Origin: Desmodus rotundus
Taxonomy: Eukaryota; Chordata; Mammalia; Chiroptera; Phyllostomidae
Assembly: GCF_022682495.2 (NCBI RefSeq)
Contig: NC_071390.1
Coordinates: 170,587,220 to 170,651,219, forward strand
Length of the DNA stretch: 64,000 bases
Direction of reading: 5' to 3'
The notes below the pieces were generated by a model. The model searched no databases. It was not told where the DNA came from and was given only the letters and a program-made list of their open reading frames with translations. A program made the position numbers and the translations under genes. Below, in pieces: positions 49,127 to 60,764 of the stretch (position 1 is its first letter; each line of letters begins with the position of its first letter).

Positions 49127-50100
49127 AACCCAAGTGTCTCCTCGGGACAAAGCACAGGGCGGCGAGAACACACTGTGCCTGCCTCCATCCTGCTGCCCCG
49201 TGCACCACGCTGCAACAACTCCCGCAGCTCTCTGCAAAGGGCAGGTTCAGTCACCTGACCAAAATGAACATGACGCCAGAGCTCCGGCAGCATGCCAAGT
49301 AATCGTGTCAGGTGGAGGCAGGAAGAAGGCGGAGGCCCACAGCAGCACCCCGTTGGGAGTTCCAGAATGCTGAGGGAGCCTCTTGACATCCGAGCTGGAC
49401 TCGAGAGGCTGTGTGTAATGGAATCCTGAGACTTATCAGCTTATCACAGGACCCCCCTCCTCTTGTTACACTGTAGAAATAAATCCATCGACGACATTTT
49501 TCTTAGCCTTTTGGGAGATCTGAATAAGGGAGAGGTTTCCAATACAACAACCTCCTACAAAATGGGAATGAGACAATTCACAATGCATTTTAATGAATTT
49601 ATAAAAAATCTGATCCATGCTTTTTAAAAATCATTAAACTTAAAGCTTTAGAATCATCACATATAAAGCTTTCATCCTAACTCCTCAATATGTGTTGCTC
49701 CTTTTAATGTCAACAGAAAATCAACACTGAGGAGGGGACATATGGTGAAGAGGGGGACAGAGGAACTCACTCATCATGAATCAGCTCTCTTCACTGCAGG
49801 AGAAAAATAAAATGTTTATATTTTAAAGGTTACTACAAAATGTTCTACCGGCAAGACTGGGAATTCTAAGCAGCCTGTAATGATCAGGCTTAAGTCATAC
49901 TTTGGATTCGAAAGCTATGCTCCACTTTCTGGAAAAGGCAAAAGACGAATAAATACGTGGCATTCATCGGATTCTGCATCAGACTTAGGGGACTGAAGGC
50001 TATCTCTGTTTTAATAGCAGGGCTAAGTACTGGCAATGCTGATTAACTTTTGTTTTAGTTCCTTCTCTACTAGTTCTAGGTACTAGTTCCAGAGGGTAAG
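49127..50100. other. Unique intronic sequence
   Basis: 49130-49400 is GC-richer, with overlapping short open frames on both strands. None has a recognisable domain or splice-bounded pattern. Confidence 0.4.
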
Positions 50101-50104
50101 AATG

Positions 50105-50395
50105 GTGTCTTTGTCAACCACCATGACAAAATAGCATAGACCAGGTGACTAAAACTACAGACTTCTTCTCTCACCGTTGGGAGGTCCGTACTCCAAGGTG
50201 ACTGGCTTCTCATTGTGCCCTCACACAGAGGACAGACAATGAGAACAAACTATCTGGTGTCGTCATATGGGTCCCACCCTCACGACCTCATCGACACCTG
50301 ATTACCCCTGAAGATCTTGTCTCCACATACTGTCATATTTGGGGCTAAGGTGTCAAATTTGGGGGGGAGACACAATTTAGTCCTTAGCAAATGCA
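50105..50395 (-). mobile_element. MLT1-type MaLR LTR, reversed
   Basis: The complement begins ggactaaattgtgtctccccccaaatttgacacc and continues gtgtcgatgaggtcgtgagggtgggaccc, the MLT1 order. It is old and non-coding. Confidence 0.65.
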
Positions 50396-50399
50396 GAGA

Positions 50400-52185
50400 A
50401 ACTGGATGAAACTATTACAAAAATCATAAGATTCAGGAAAGGTAAAAGTGAGAAAATATGAAATTAAGAGCGAGCAAGGACTTTGCTCTCTGTTGGTTAA
50501 GAGAAGTTACTGTTAAATGCATGAGCTGACATGTGGACCCAGTGATTGGATTCTAACTTTGCCAAGTGCCTAATGGCTGTGGACCATCCATGATGTAAGC
50601 GAGTAACTCATAGTGAACATTCTCATTATCTCTGAGAGTCAAAATGTATAGATTTCTCCAGCAGATCTGCAGCAGGTCTGGCAGACTTAGACTTGTCTAG
50701 GAAAACAAAATTCATCTGATACCTACAGGGTTATGTAAATGACATCGAATGTTTGAAGAGAGGCAATACTGGTAGATGTTGTCACATTTCACATACATGC
50801 CACATAACAAACACAGTACCTATTCTGTGATCATTAATGCATAATATCAATAATAATCAAAATTATTACGACTAAGCATTTCAAACTGTCTAAAGCAGTC
50901 CTTCATTTGTAGGTGTGGGTACGTAGCTGGACAGAAGGGATGTTTTTCTGTTGTGTGTGGTTTTTGTTTTTGTTTTATTTTGTTTTTGACTCAAATGTCA
51001 TCTAGCAATATCAATATTTCGTCCCACGAATGAAGGTAAGGTTTCAAATTTTCCCTAATTCGGAGTTGTCATATGTTCAAGAAGGAAATTCATAAGCAAG
51101 TACTCTAGATACTATACACATCCAAGGGATCTCTGTGATTCTTATATTTATTTACAAATGCAAAGCCACGAACTTTAAATACCTTAAAATGGGAAAGATA
51201 CAAAATAACTTATCACCAGGGATAAAAATAATATCACAAAAGTAGCCAAAGTCAGCTTTTAAAAAGATAAATGCAGTAACAATGACTTTCACCTTTTCTG
51301 CCCCCGTTTAGACACAGCGTGCCCCAATTTCTGCAGCAGGAGCCGGCGGTGCTCTGCCATGTCTCCTTGGGCGGACCCCTTTACTACTTCTCCTCCCAGC
51401 ATGCTTTCCCTTTCCACCACCGACACCCGACACCTCTTCCACCCTCTTCCAACAGCCCGCTTTTCTTCAGTCCAACAGCTTCAGAAGGCCAGAACAAGCT
51501 TTCCCTGCATGGGGTGTGACTGGGAATTGATGTCCCCTGACCCATAACACCTGCCCTTGAACCAGGACTGACTCCACGCAACAGCTCCCAGTCCCTGATC
51601 AGAACCTGTCTTGGTCTGACATATGAGGCCCTAGTGCTTGCCTGTGGGATGCAGCCAATGTGATTCTCTGCTAAACTTGATATCTCAGCCTTCCGGTTCC
51701 CAGTCCCCGCCCCCTTTAGAAACACTTCCTACGTATTATTTCTCAGGCTCCTGTGTGTCAGAGTTTGCTTCTGAGGAAGCCAATCTGACGTAGCCCCTCG
51801 ACTTTCACATCTCAACACGTAACCCATCAGCTGGTCCTGACATCTGGCCACGGTGACATTTTTGAACATTGTTCCCAACACCAAACTGTCACCTCTTGAG
51901 CAGCTTCCTACTTTGATTGACTTGCTCCTCAACCTCAAGCCACGCTGCCTTCCTCCCTTTGCATCTTTGTCCACAGAGAAGCCTCGTTGCTCCTCTGCAG
52001 GGCTACATAAAATCTTTATGCTGACGCTTCTTCTAGCCTGAAACCTCATTCACCTTGGTGCCTACTGCTCAATAATATTTTAAGAGTCTGACTTGCATGT
52101 ACTTAAAGGGCTATAGTGTATTATAAACAATACTTGAAATGTGTGCATACATTTGAATACACGTGAGCTCATCAAACATACCATA
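50400..52185. other. Mostly unique intronic sequence
   Basis: 51300-52080 is C/T-rich and holds several overlapping open frames (up to 113 codons at 51384-51725, minus). They look like chance frames or old L2-type text. No gene is supported. Confidence 0.4.
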
Positions 52186-52189
52186 ATCA

Positions 52190-52330
52190 ATCTCCTGTTT
52201 TTAACACAACTTCAAATGATGATAGGTAATACTGCTAGGTAAGTACCATCCTGTCCCATTTTGAAGATGGAAAACTGAGTTTCCGGGAAGTTATGTCAAC
52301 TGCTTCAGGTTATGGAGGTAGCAAGGAGAT
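52190..52330 (-). repeat. MIR SINE fragment
   Basis: cattttgaagatggaaaactgagtttccgggaagttatgtcaactgcttcaggtta is a diverged reversed MIR core. Confidence 0.5.
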
Positions 52331-52334
52331 GAGG

Positions 52335-54435
52335 TGGGGCCCAGCGCCGTCTGTGTTTGGAATCGCTGTTCTGTACCTGTTCGGCACAGGAACAACTTTG
52401 GCACGAGCTCCCTGAAGCCCACGAGCATTTTCCGTTTCTCTGAGTGACTTGCCAAAAGTCATTCAAATAGCCGTCATTAGTAACAGGAGTAAATAATATA
52501 AATAAATAATAATAAATAGTTATCTGTTATTAGCAACGAATAAAAGCCCATAATTCGCTGGACAGGTACTGAAATCTGCAGATGTTTATTCGACACCAGG
52601 TCCTTCGGTTCTGACCACTGCACGCCCTCCTGTCTCGAAGGCACAGAGGAGACATCGAGCACGGCTTACACGGCATTACCGCCTACCCAGAAGGCCTAAC
52701 GATCATTAGGTGGTGATCCTAGAGAAAAGACGTGTTCCCAATTTTCAACAGAAATCTTGCACATAAATCTTTCAGACATAAAATGAGGGAACTGCTTTCG
52801 AGTTAGAAGCAAAGTCTGACTGTATATCACTATGAACGTTGAGAGCACAGAAAACTAAACACGATGTCTTGCCGCTTTGAGAGACTCATAGATTTGTAGG
52901 CCGAGAAGCCTACTTGAGTCTGGGTAATTCCTGTGCATGCAGGCAGGCCAAAGCTCAATCCATCAGAAGGCAGAGAAGTCCACTGTCTAGACAGACCAAG
53001 GTTACCTCTGGTGATCTGCGTGCTCACAACCCACGCGGCTACAGTTGGGGAAATGTGTGACAGTGTGAGGAGTTCGAAATCTTTGCGGAAGTTTTCAGCA
53101 TTTGTAAGAGGAGAGAGCAATCAAATGTGTGTGCCTCTGTGTGTATTCACATTCTTTATAAAATAATGATAATGATTTAAATTTTAAAATTACAGAAATC
53201 ATTAGATGTGAAAGAATTACACAAACACCCCGATTGGAGGAGTTCTTGTCTCAGTTATTGGCTTTTAACAGCTGGCTGTCTCCTGAGATACTGTAGCAGT
53301 GTTTGTCTCCCATCGCAGGGCGAGTGTCACTCCCTTGTGCTATCTGCAAACGTTTGGAAATGAGAACTGTTTTATAACACTTCCTTATCAAGAGGGAGCA
53401 ATGTTGAGAGTTGCAACGGTGCCATCTACTGGGCAGATCTTGAACTAAGAAAAGAGAGAGAACACTGGGGAATGCACGTAATGGGAACAAAATAATATTC
53501 TATGATGTTCTTTTAATAAAGAAAGTCCACTAATTAGCATTTCTTAGTGAGGGGAGTTCATGGGTATAGTTAGTTTCCTGAGAAGTAAAATGTTCCCACC
53601 ACAGTTCTCTGATATTTGTTTTCTCTCTTAATTTAACATTGTTTGTGTATGCTAACCTTTCTTCCTATTTACTTTTTAAATTAATGAGTGACTTTTTGAA
53701 TTAACATTTAATTATTAAAATGTAAACACTGTAATTAATAATTAAAGACACATTCCGATATGAGACGACTTAGAGGAGCCGTTCCGAAGGGCAATACGCA
53801 GTTACTTCTCCCAGGAACTTTTACTGGTATTTAAAACGTCCTTACGTCTTAGTTTGCACAACATTAGTATCAGAGTTTTTTTCATAATATCAGGTTTGAG
53901 TTAGTGAAATCATCCCCAAGCTTTCACGACTCTCCAAGAATCATCTGACACCTTATATCAAAAGGAAACAAAATATTCAATATTCCCCCTGGCAGATTTA
54001 CTTGTCACCCTCAGCCTATAACTGGTGTTTTGGAGTGAGAATGATGGTAATATATTGCATGACCAAATTTTCAGCAAAAGATAATGGAAAAAATGTTTTC
54101 TTACACGGATATATTCATAATATGACAGATAGTAAGTCTTAATTAACCACATGTGTTTTATCTACTTTGTAAATTTATCACCTTCGATTCTGTGTCTAGG
54201 TTTCCATCACCTGGAACCTTTCTGGACCACTTTCCCTACTACTGTAACTTCAGAGAATTAAAATAATAACAGCCCAAGGGATGAAATATGTTCCTAAAGG
54301 AGAAAAAAAGACATTGAAAGAGTTATCTGTATGGCTACATATGTATCGACTTACCTATTCATCTACCACGTCAGCAGATGTTATCAAACCCCACGCTGTG
54401 CAAACTGCTGCGAAGACAAAATGTCTCTGTCTCTC
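52335..54435. other. Unique, AT-rich intronic sequence
   Basis: No gene. An (A/T)AATAA simple stretch lies at about 52492-52518. 53630-53740 is strongly AT-rich with several ATTAA/TTAAT cores. Confidence 0.4.
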
Positions 54436-54439
54436 CACG

Positions 54440-54730
54440 TAGCACATTCTAGCGTAGGAGAGACGCAGCCAACACTGCAGATCATTGCCCAGAGCTGGCA
54501 ACGTAACAAGGTGAGGGATAAAGAGTTACTGTGTCCAGCACCAGGGGTGGAAGGAAGGCGTGTGCTGCTTCGGACAACTGGGGTGGAGGCCACTAGAGGT
54601 GATTTCAGTGGACACAGAAGGTCTGAGAAAGAGGGTGCTTTTGCAGATCTAGGGCACAAGTACTCAAGACAGAGGGAAAACGCATCTAAAGTCTGGAACT
54701 GGGAGCAAGCTGGGCAGGAAGAAGACAGCT
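54440..54730 (-). mobile_element. Possible L2-like fragment
   Basis: gcacattctagcgtaggagagacgcagcc and ggtgatttcagtggacacagaaggtctgag recall reversed L2 text. The match is weak; the 134-codon open frame over it (54331-54735) is not accepted as a gene. Confidence 0.25.
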
Positions 54731-54894
54731 CTTAGATTATTGATAGAGGCTGAGAGCGGTAGGCAATGTGTTAGAAGAAGGGGGAGCCCTATCTCCAAAA
54801 TATGAGGCCATCAATAAAAATAGGACGATTAACAAGAAACATAGCTGGTAAGTATGAAGAGAATGAGGGTGAATCAAGCAATGCAATAAACACT

Positions 54895-55080
54895 CATATA
54901 AGTAACTTTTTAGAATCTCCACATTCAACGTCTGTGGTGGATACTACTATTCCAATTCCAGAGGTAAGGTAACAAAAGACAACATGAAGTAATTTACTCA
55001 ATGTCTCCCTGATTGGTGAAGAGGGATGCTCAGATTTGAACTCAAGGATCCATTCTGTTTCCAGCTTGCTGATGTAGACA
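54895..55080 (-). repeat. Possible MIR fragment
   Basis: tggatactactattccaattccagaggtaaggtaac and ggatgctcagatttgaactcaaggatcc follow reversed MIR order loosely. Confidence 0.4.
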
Positions 55081-55544
55081 TGTTCAAACTTGAGCAAAGA
55101 AAAGATTCTTTAAAAGTTTAAATGATTGGCATGGAGGAATTTCCTGTGGCTGGAAAAACACAGAATGCAAGTCGGAAACATTCACGATCAGGCTTTGCTT
55201 GTTTAACTGCACAAGGAAACTTTTCTAAGTAAGTCACATGTGAATCGGATGAGAACAGAATGAAAGACTTGAACAGGAATTGCACTTTTTCTCCTGTTAT
55301 CAGAACTGCTTATTCTTAAATTGTTTAAGTGTTGAAAAGCTTGTGTTCAACTAAATCAATGGGATTGATAGCCTTTTAAAACCATGCCAGAATAAGCATT
55401 ATTAAAACAACTAATACTTTCATATTAATTTTGACTTTAAATGTTAAATAAGGAGTGATGTGATTTTTCTTCATTTGTAAATATTTTCAAGGGACTATTT
55501 TCCTCAGTATCTCACAATCATTATGTCAGACAAAGTATCACAGA

Positions 55545-55830
55545 CTGAAATCTGCACCCCCCCATTCATATGTTAAAGCCCTAAATCACAATGTAACTGT
55601 GTTTGGTGACAGGGCCTTTAAGGAGGTAATTGAGGAGGTCATATGGGTGAGACCCTAATCCAAGAGCTAAATCTCTCTCCTTCTTCCCCTCCCTCCCTCC
55701 CTCTTGGCAAGCATGCACTTGACCTTAGACGTTCAACCTCCAGAACTGTGAGAACATAAAGGTGTTGCCTAAGCCACTTCCTCTGCAGTATTTTGTCAGA
55801 GCAGCCCTCAGGGTCTTGCCTTTCTTGGTT
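55545..55830 (+). mobile_element. MLT1-type MaLR LTR
   Basis: ctgaaatctgcacccccccattcatatgttaaagccctaaatc, gaggtcatatgggtgagaccctaatcc, cctccagaactgtgagaacataaagg and agtattttgtcagagcagccctcag follow the MLT1 order. Confidence 0.75.
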
Positions 55831-55919
55831 CTACGAGGCAGACTGAGTCCTCATGGCCTCTTGGACGGAGGCTCACGCACTATTTACTCAACTGTAAACT
55901 GGATTCTAGAGTCAAAATC

Positions 55920-56160
55920 TGGGTTTCCATATTGAGTAAGATAAGAATGTCCTTGCCCCAGATGAATTTATAATCTGGTAGAATCAGAAGAAGGCAAAAG
56001 CCCAATGCAATATCATGGGGGGAAAAAAAGAAGGTTAACTGAACACAGCATAGGGTCAATGAGCTGAAAGTTTAGCCGATAGGGGAAGGAGGATGAGGGT
56101 CAGCTTTGGGGCAAAGCATCTTTAGTCTGAGATCTGAGCATAAATCGTAGAGAAGGGAGC
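55920..56160 (-). mobile_element. Possible L2-like fragment
   Basis: gataagaatgtccttgccccagatgaatttataatctggtagaa resembles the reversed L2 section that normally reads ccctcaaggagctcacagtc. Weak. Confidence 0.3.
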
Positions 56161-56164
56161 TAGG

Positions 56165-57645
56165 GACCCACGCCTTCACCCTTAGAATATAAAACGGAAC
56201 GTCGCGGTCCTGAGATTCAAACAGAGACAGTAACTCAAAGCTGAGCCATGAAAGGGGGCTTTGGCATGAGATTAAAATAGGGGATTATGCTCTCCTGGTG
56301 GAATACTTTTATATTTGTTCATTTTTATTATATTATAGTGTAATAATTTGTTTCTATCCAACTTCTTCCTCCGATCATGTGACTGTGAGACCTAGGTGGC
56401 ATGTCATATGGATATTGTGTCCCCAGCTGATCACTGAGATTGAAAGCTGTTCAACAAGGCCCTGGCCAATATGTAAAAAAATAATAATAAGCATGTAACT
56501 GTCTACACGTCATATGCAACTTTATAATTGACTTACATTTATCACACAGTGTTTTCCTGCAGGTGGAGATAAGGAACAATCGCTGGTCACCATGGTCTCC
56601 TCACTGTCACTCTGCTTTTATTCTACCCGTAGCCCTGTCCCAGCATGTGCCTGAGAAGAGTTTTCTATCATAAGCACTGCCGATGGAAGTACTTAGTTTT
56701 GCTTCTGCTTTTGACCACAGAACAGGCCTTTCACACTGCAGTAGACACACACTTTGGTGCTTGGCTCTCCCCCCACTGGGCTAATTTTTCATTGGCTACT
56801 TAGGAGCTTGAACTCTGCAAAGAAATTTTCAGTTTTCCCCAGCTACTTGCAAGTCCAGAGCGCAATCAAAAGTCTGGGAATATGGGAATCTCGTATTGGG
56901 CTGAAATCATTGCCCAGTGAGCTTTGCTCAAATACACAAACCAAAGTGGCCAAATGGAGCTTTTGCAATCGGCCTTCTGAAGGTACTTTCATGCTCCTAC
57001 AACTGAGTGTCGTGTCCTGATGTTTTGCTGGCTTGTTTGGGACTAAGATGCTGATATCCCAAAGTCAGGTTCTGCAAGTAGCAATGCTGAATGAGGATAG
57101 CCGAGGCAGAGCCAGTGAAAGGGAGGTATTATTTGGTCAAAACCAGAAAGAACTACCAAAGACTGACATGTCCAGAGTGAAGTCCAGTTTCGTTCCTCAC
57201 AAGCGGGAGAAGGAAGTATTTTGACCCATATCACGCAGACTGGAGACGCAGCGTTACAGACCTGAGCACACAGGGCGGTGCACTGTCCCCCATCGTCAGC
57301 CCTTAGCTTCTTTTCCCTAAAGACAAACTTCTAACCTAAAAGGAAATTAAAGAAGAGCAGGACCTGGGGAATTAAAGTCTAGTATTGGGGAGACAGTCTG
57401 TGCTTTTAAAAACCTTTCTCGTCACCAGACAAGCCGCAGCCCTTTGAAATCTTCTCGGGGCAGTGGCCCGGTACATGTGGAGACAGCAGCGCACACGGGA
57501 CCCATGTTGACACCGCACAAAACTCTGACTTTCAGAGTAACAACATCAGGCTGATTGGAGAGGCAAGGAGATGTTCCTGTGATTGTCAAGGTAGTGTCTT
57601 CAGAAAGTTGCTTACAGATTCAGTGTTGCATTTTATAGGGATATT
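56165..57645. other. Unique intronic sequence
   Basis: No confident repeat, RNA or coding signal was seen. Confidence 0.4.
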
Positions 57646-57649
57646 ACCT

Positions 57650-57880
57650 CCCTATAAAGTGCACAAGTCACAAGAACACAGCTTGATGGAGTTTAACAAA
57701 ATGAACGCACCATGTACCAACACCAAAATAAAAACAAAACAAAACCACTGCGGTAACTCCCTGTCCCGTGACTGACCAGTTATTTATATCCCTGAAGGCA
57801 AACACATTTTGAATGTTATTAGAGTAGATTCATTTTATCCGTTTTGGACTTTATATAAATAAGATTCATAGAAAAGAAAC
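57650..57880 (+). mobile_element. L1 3' UTR fragment (old L1M-type)
   Basis: ataaagtgcacaagtcacaagaacacagcttgatggagtttaacaaaatgaacgcaccatgtaccaacacc, later ttttggactttatataaataagattcatag, match old L1 tails. Confidence 0.65.
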
Positions 57881-58184
57881 CGCTCAGGCTGAACTATAGG
57901 GCTTATAAAGCATAACTAAAAAATACAAAACCTGGGTATTTTGTCTCGTCATCCATACCTCACAGAACACTGCAAATTAACCTCCAAATTCTTTAGAAAA
58001 CACAGTAATGATTTGGGATAATAAGTATCACCTATCTAAATATAGATCCTAAGCTCTTCAGAAACTTTTCTACCTTTGGCTCTTATAACTATACAGATAT
58101 ATACTCTTTTGTTTAAATGTGTAAGACTGACATGGATTTGTAATGATTCTAGGTTTGGAGGGCAACACTTTCTCTTGCCCATCC

Positions 58185-58262
58185 ACTTGTTAATTGATTC
58201 ATTTATGAATTCTTTATTGAGCACATGACTGGCACCAGGTTTTGTGCTAGATTGTCAAGCAA
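58185..58262 (-). mobile_element. L2 3' end, reversed
   Basis: ttaattgattcatttatgaattctttattgagcacatgactggcaccaggttttgtgctagat is a reversed L2 ending. Confidence 0.6.
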
Positions 58263-58265
58263 TAT

Positions 58266-58495
58266 ATATGACCGCTAACACCCACTGAGCAATTCTTTTG
58301 TGCGAGGCGCTCTTCCAAGAGTGCTTCCAAGACCTTCCCTTGCATTAACTCTTATAATTTTTAAGTTAACCACATGAGATTCAGAGAATTAAGCTGTTTG
58401 CCCAGAGTCACAAAGCTAGGGACAGAGCAGAGATTTAAACCAAGGCTCTCTTTTTTCAGAGTCCAAGTTTATAATCACTATACTATTCTGCCTCT
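58266..58495 (-). repeat. MIR SINE, near full length
   Basis: Reversed MIR order: gctaacacccactgagcaattc, ccttgcattaactcttataa, agattcagagaattaagctgtttgcccagagtcacaaagctagggacagagcagagatttaaacc, and ataatcactatactattctgcctc. Confidence 0.85.
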
Positions 58496-59176
58496 ATTCT
58501 CAAGATAAGTGGCTTATTGAATGCCAATCTAGAGAACATTGGATGTTTTAATTTAGAGGATATTTAACTCACATCCCGGGAAACTTCCTTACTACACTTA
58601 AGAATTTTCTAAGATACGGTAGAAACCAATACTAAATTCTAAAACAATGTAAAATAAAGATACTACCCAACTTCATTTATCATCATATTTAAGTCTATTG
58701 ATCTCTGTGGTTGTCTACAAGTGCTCATAATACCGAAAAACAATGCAGCTGGAATATTTTGAGGGTTTTAAAACTTCAGGAAGAATGTTCAAGTCAACAT
58801 TTGGACATGACTATGGACAAGCAACTCATCTTTATTGGAGAGAAATTGAAATTTCAAGTGTGTATGGTCCAAAGAATCAACCTTCTGAACTTCACACCTG
58901 TGGGTGTTTTACTCATTTTTTAAAACCAGTCACAACCATTGACTTCTTTTCAACTTCTGCATTGGATGGCTCACAATTACCAAAGCTGCAAACAGCCCTG
59001 GGATAGCAAACTAGAGTTTTATATAAACCTTTCACCTGCAAGGGGCCCCAACTTGGAGACTCATGAATCAAATATGAATCTAAAACTCTGCTAACAGCAC
59101 TTACTCATCTGTACCAAAAACACAGCACACTCTTGCCTAATAAAGTCCTTCCTTCTTTGCTAATTAAGATAGTACC

Positions 59177-59195
59177 AAATAAATAAATAAATAAA
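59177..59195. repeat. Short (AAAT)n run
   Basis: Four to five AAAT units in unique sequence. It may be a remnant SINE tail, but no body is seen before it. Confidence 0.8.
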
Positions 59196-59752
59196 GCCAC
59201 TCACTCAGTCGTGAGCACTGAGTGCTCCCAGTAGGCAGTCTTTTCACAATTCAATTTCCCTGATGGGACGAGAAGAGGAAATGAAACAACAAATTGTACT
59301 CCTGATGAACTAAGCAGAAGCTGCTATTCTACAGGGAGCCCTGCTGGTCAATTAGTTCATCGTGCTAGCAGAATGGCAATCTAGAAACCACTGCCCAAAA
59401 CAAAGGTTCAAAAACAGAGACAGTTCAATGGCTTCTTGTCACGCTGTCTCCAGGCGAACCGCCTGGAAATTGGTGTGTGGATTGCCAATGATATTTTAAT
59501 GTACGATACTAAGCAAAGATTCATGGTGAGTCAAAATAGGAACATTATTGCCTTATTATGTATCTAGGTTAATATAAGTACCATCTCTATGTATTTTTCA
59601 TTAAATGGTACTTTCTTGTACTTCCTGAATCAACTTGAGAAACACTGTACGGAATATGGTTTCTTTCCAATTTTCCAACTGTATCTTATTCAACCCCAAA
59701 ATACAAAATGTAAAACTAGCCTTCATTTTGTCAGCACTCATCCAAGCATATA

Positions 59753-59860
59753 ATTATTGATTTCAGACAGAGAGATGTCAATGTGAGAGGGAAGCCTTGA
59801 TCGGTTGCCTCCTGTGGGCGCCCCCACAGGAGGTCGAGCCCACCACCCAGGTACGTGCCA
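59753..59860 (-). mobile_element. VES SINE, tail half only
   Basis: Tail ttattgatttcagacagagag, agccttgatcggttgcctcctg, and gtcgagcccaccacccaggtacgtgcc match the 3' half of a VES copy; the tRNA-like head is missing. It contains an 11-bp perfect hairpin at 59808-59833. Confidence 0.8.
59808..59833. repeat. Perfect 11-bp inverted repeat, 4-base loop
   Basis: cctcctgtggg, loop cgcc, cccacaggagg. It lies within the truncated VES at the place where other copies read like cctcctgcacgccccctactgggga, so it is a sequence change in the SINE. It does not behave like a bacterial-type terminator. Confidence 0.9.
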
Positions 59861-60109
59861 TACTTCCTATGGGTTATAAATAGTATTTAATCTAGTCTTA
59901 ACTCCATCATCAAATTAACAAGTTCATTGGGCAAAGCCTCAAAGCCATCCAAACCCACGACTGAGCTACCTGGCATGAGAGCGGCGCTAGGTGAGGACAA
60001 ATGGCATTGCCCATGGTGTCCATGTAACAGTGACCACGGCGCACTGGAAAGAGCTGGCTCTGTGGGCACATGGGTGAGAGTCCAGCAAACAGCGACAGGG
60101 CACTTAACA

Positions 60110-60320
60110 CGGTCAGTCGCTGCTGTGACCGCTTCACATACATCAGTCTAATCAAAACCCCCAGTGCTGGTAAGGTAGGGACTGTTCTCAATCCCATCCT
60201 GTTCGTGCAGACACTGAGGGTCAGAGAGCTTAGTGATTTGTCCAGGGTCAGCCAGTTCATAAATGGCAAGGTCAAGATTTAAATCCAATGTCTGCTTCCA
60301 GACTTAAGACTGTGGTGTGG
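60110..60320 (-). repeat. MIR SINE
   Basis: Reversed MIR order: accgcttcacatacatcagtctaatc, acactgagggtcagagagcttagtgatttgtccagggtcagccagttcataaatggc, gatttaaatccaatgtctgc. Confidence 0.8.
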
Positions 60321-60421
60321 GCACCTTCATTACAGTATTAGCCAAATTAATATTCTTCCATAGCCGAATGTTTTTCTTAAACCAGGTAGTGTAATATTGA
60401 AAAGTTATATTATGCCTCTTA

Positions 60422-60758
60422 CCATATTTTGCTGTGTATAAAGTGCACTTTTTTGCCCAAATTTTTGAGGGAAAAAATAAGGATATGCATCATACATGGC
60501 TACTACTAATTCTGTATCTATATCAATGTTTTTAATTCTTTTATTTATGCTTATGCCTTAAAGTATAACTCTAGAAAGCCATAATATGACCATATGCAAA
60601 ATAGTGCCCTGGAATACAATATTCGATTTTGTTTCTAAATATAAATAAGTAAAAAATTGAATTAAAAATAAAAACAAAAGATCGTTTTCCTGAAAGTTTT
60701 GGCCAAGAACGTGGGTATGCCCTATATACAGGAGCGCATTATACACGGCAAGACGTGG
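60422..60758. mobile_element. MITE with about 27-bp terminal inverted repeats, TA-flanked, class uncertain
   Basis: The ends begin ccatattttgctgtgtataa and, on the complement, ccacgtcttgccgtgtataa; 20 of 27 bases agree and most differences are transitions. TA borders both edges (60420-60421 and 60759-60760). It is 337 bp, AT-rich inside, with no coding frame. The TA flank suggests Tc1/mariner-like movement, but the ends differ from the mariner MITE at 14.4 kb. A decayed element of another class is possible. Confidence 0.65.
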
Positions 60759-60764
60759 TACTTC

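Noticed and set aside
54331..54735. 134-codon open frame on the plus strand
   Set aside because: Part of it reads like a reversed L2 remnant and there is no recognisable protein domain or splice context.
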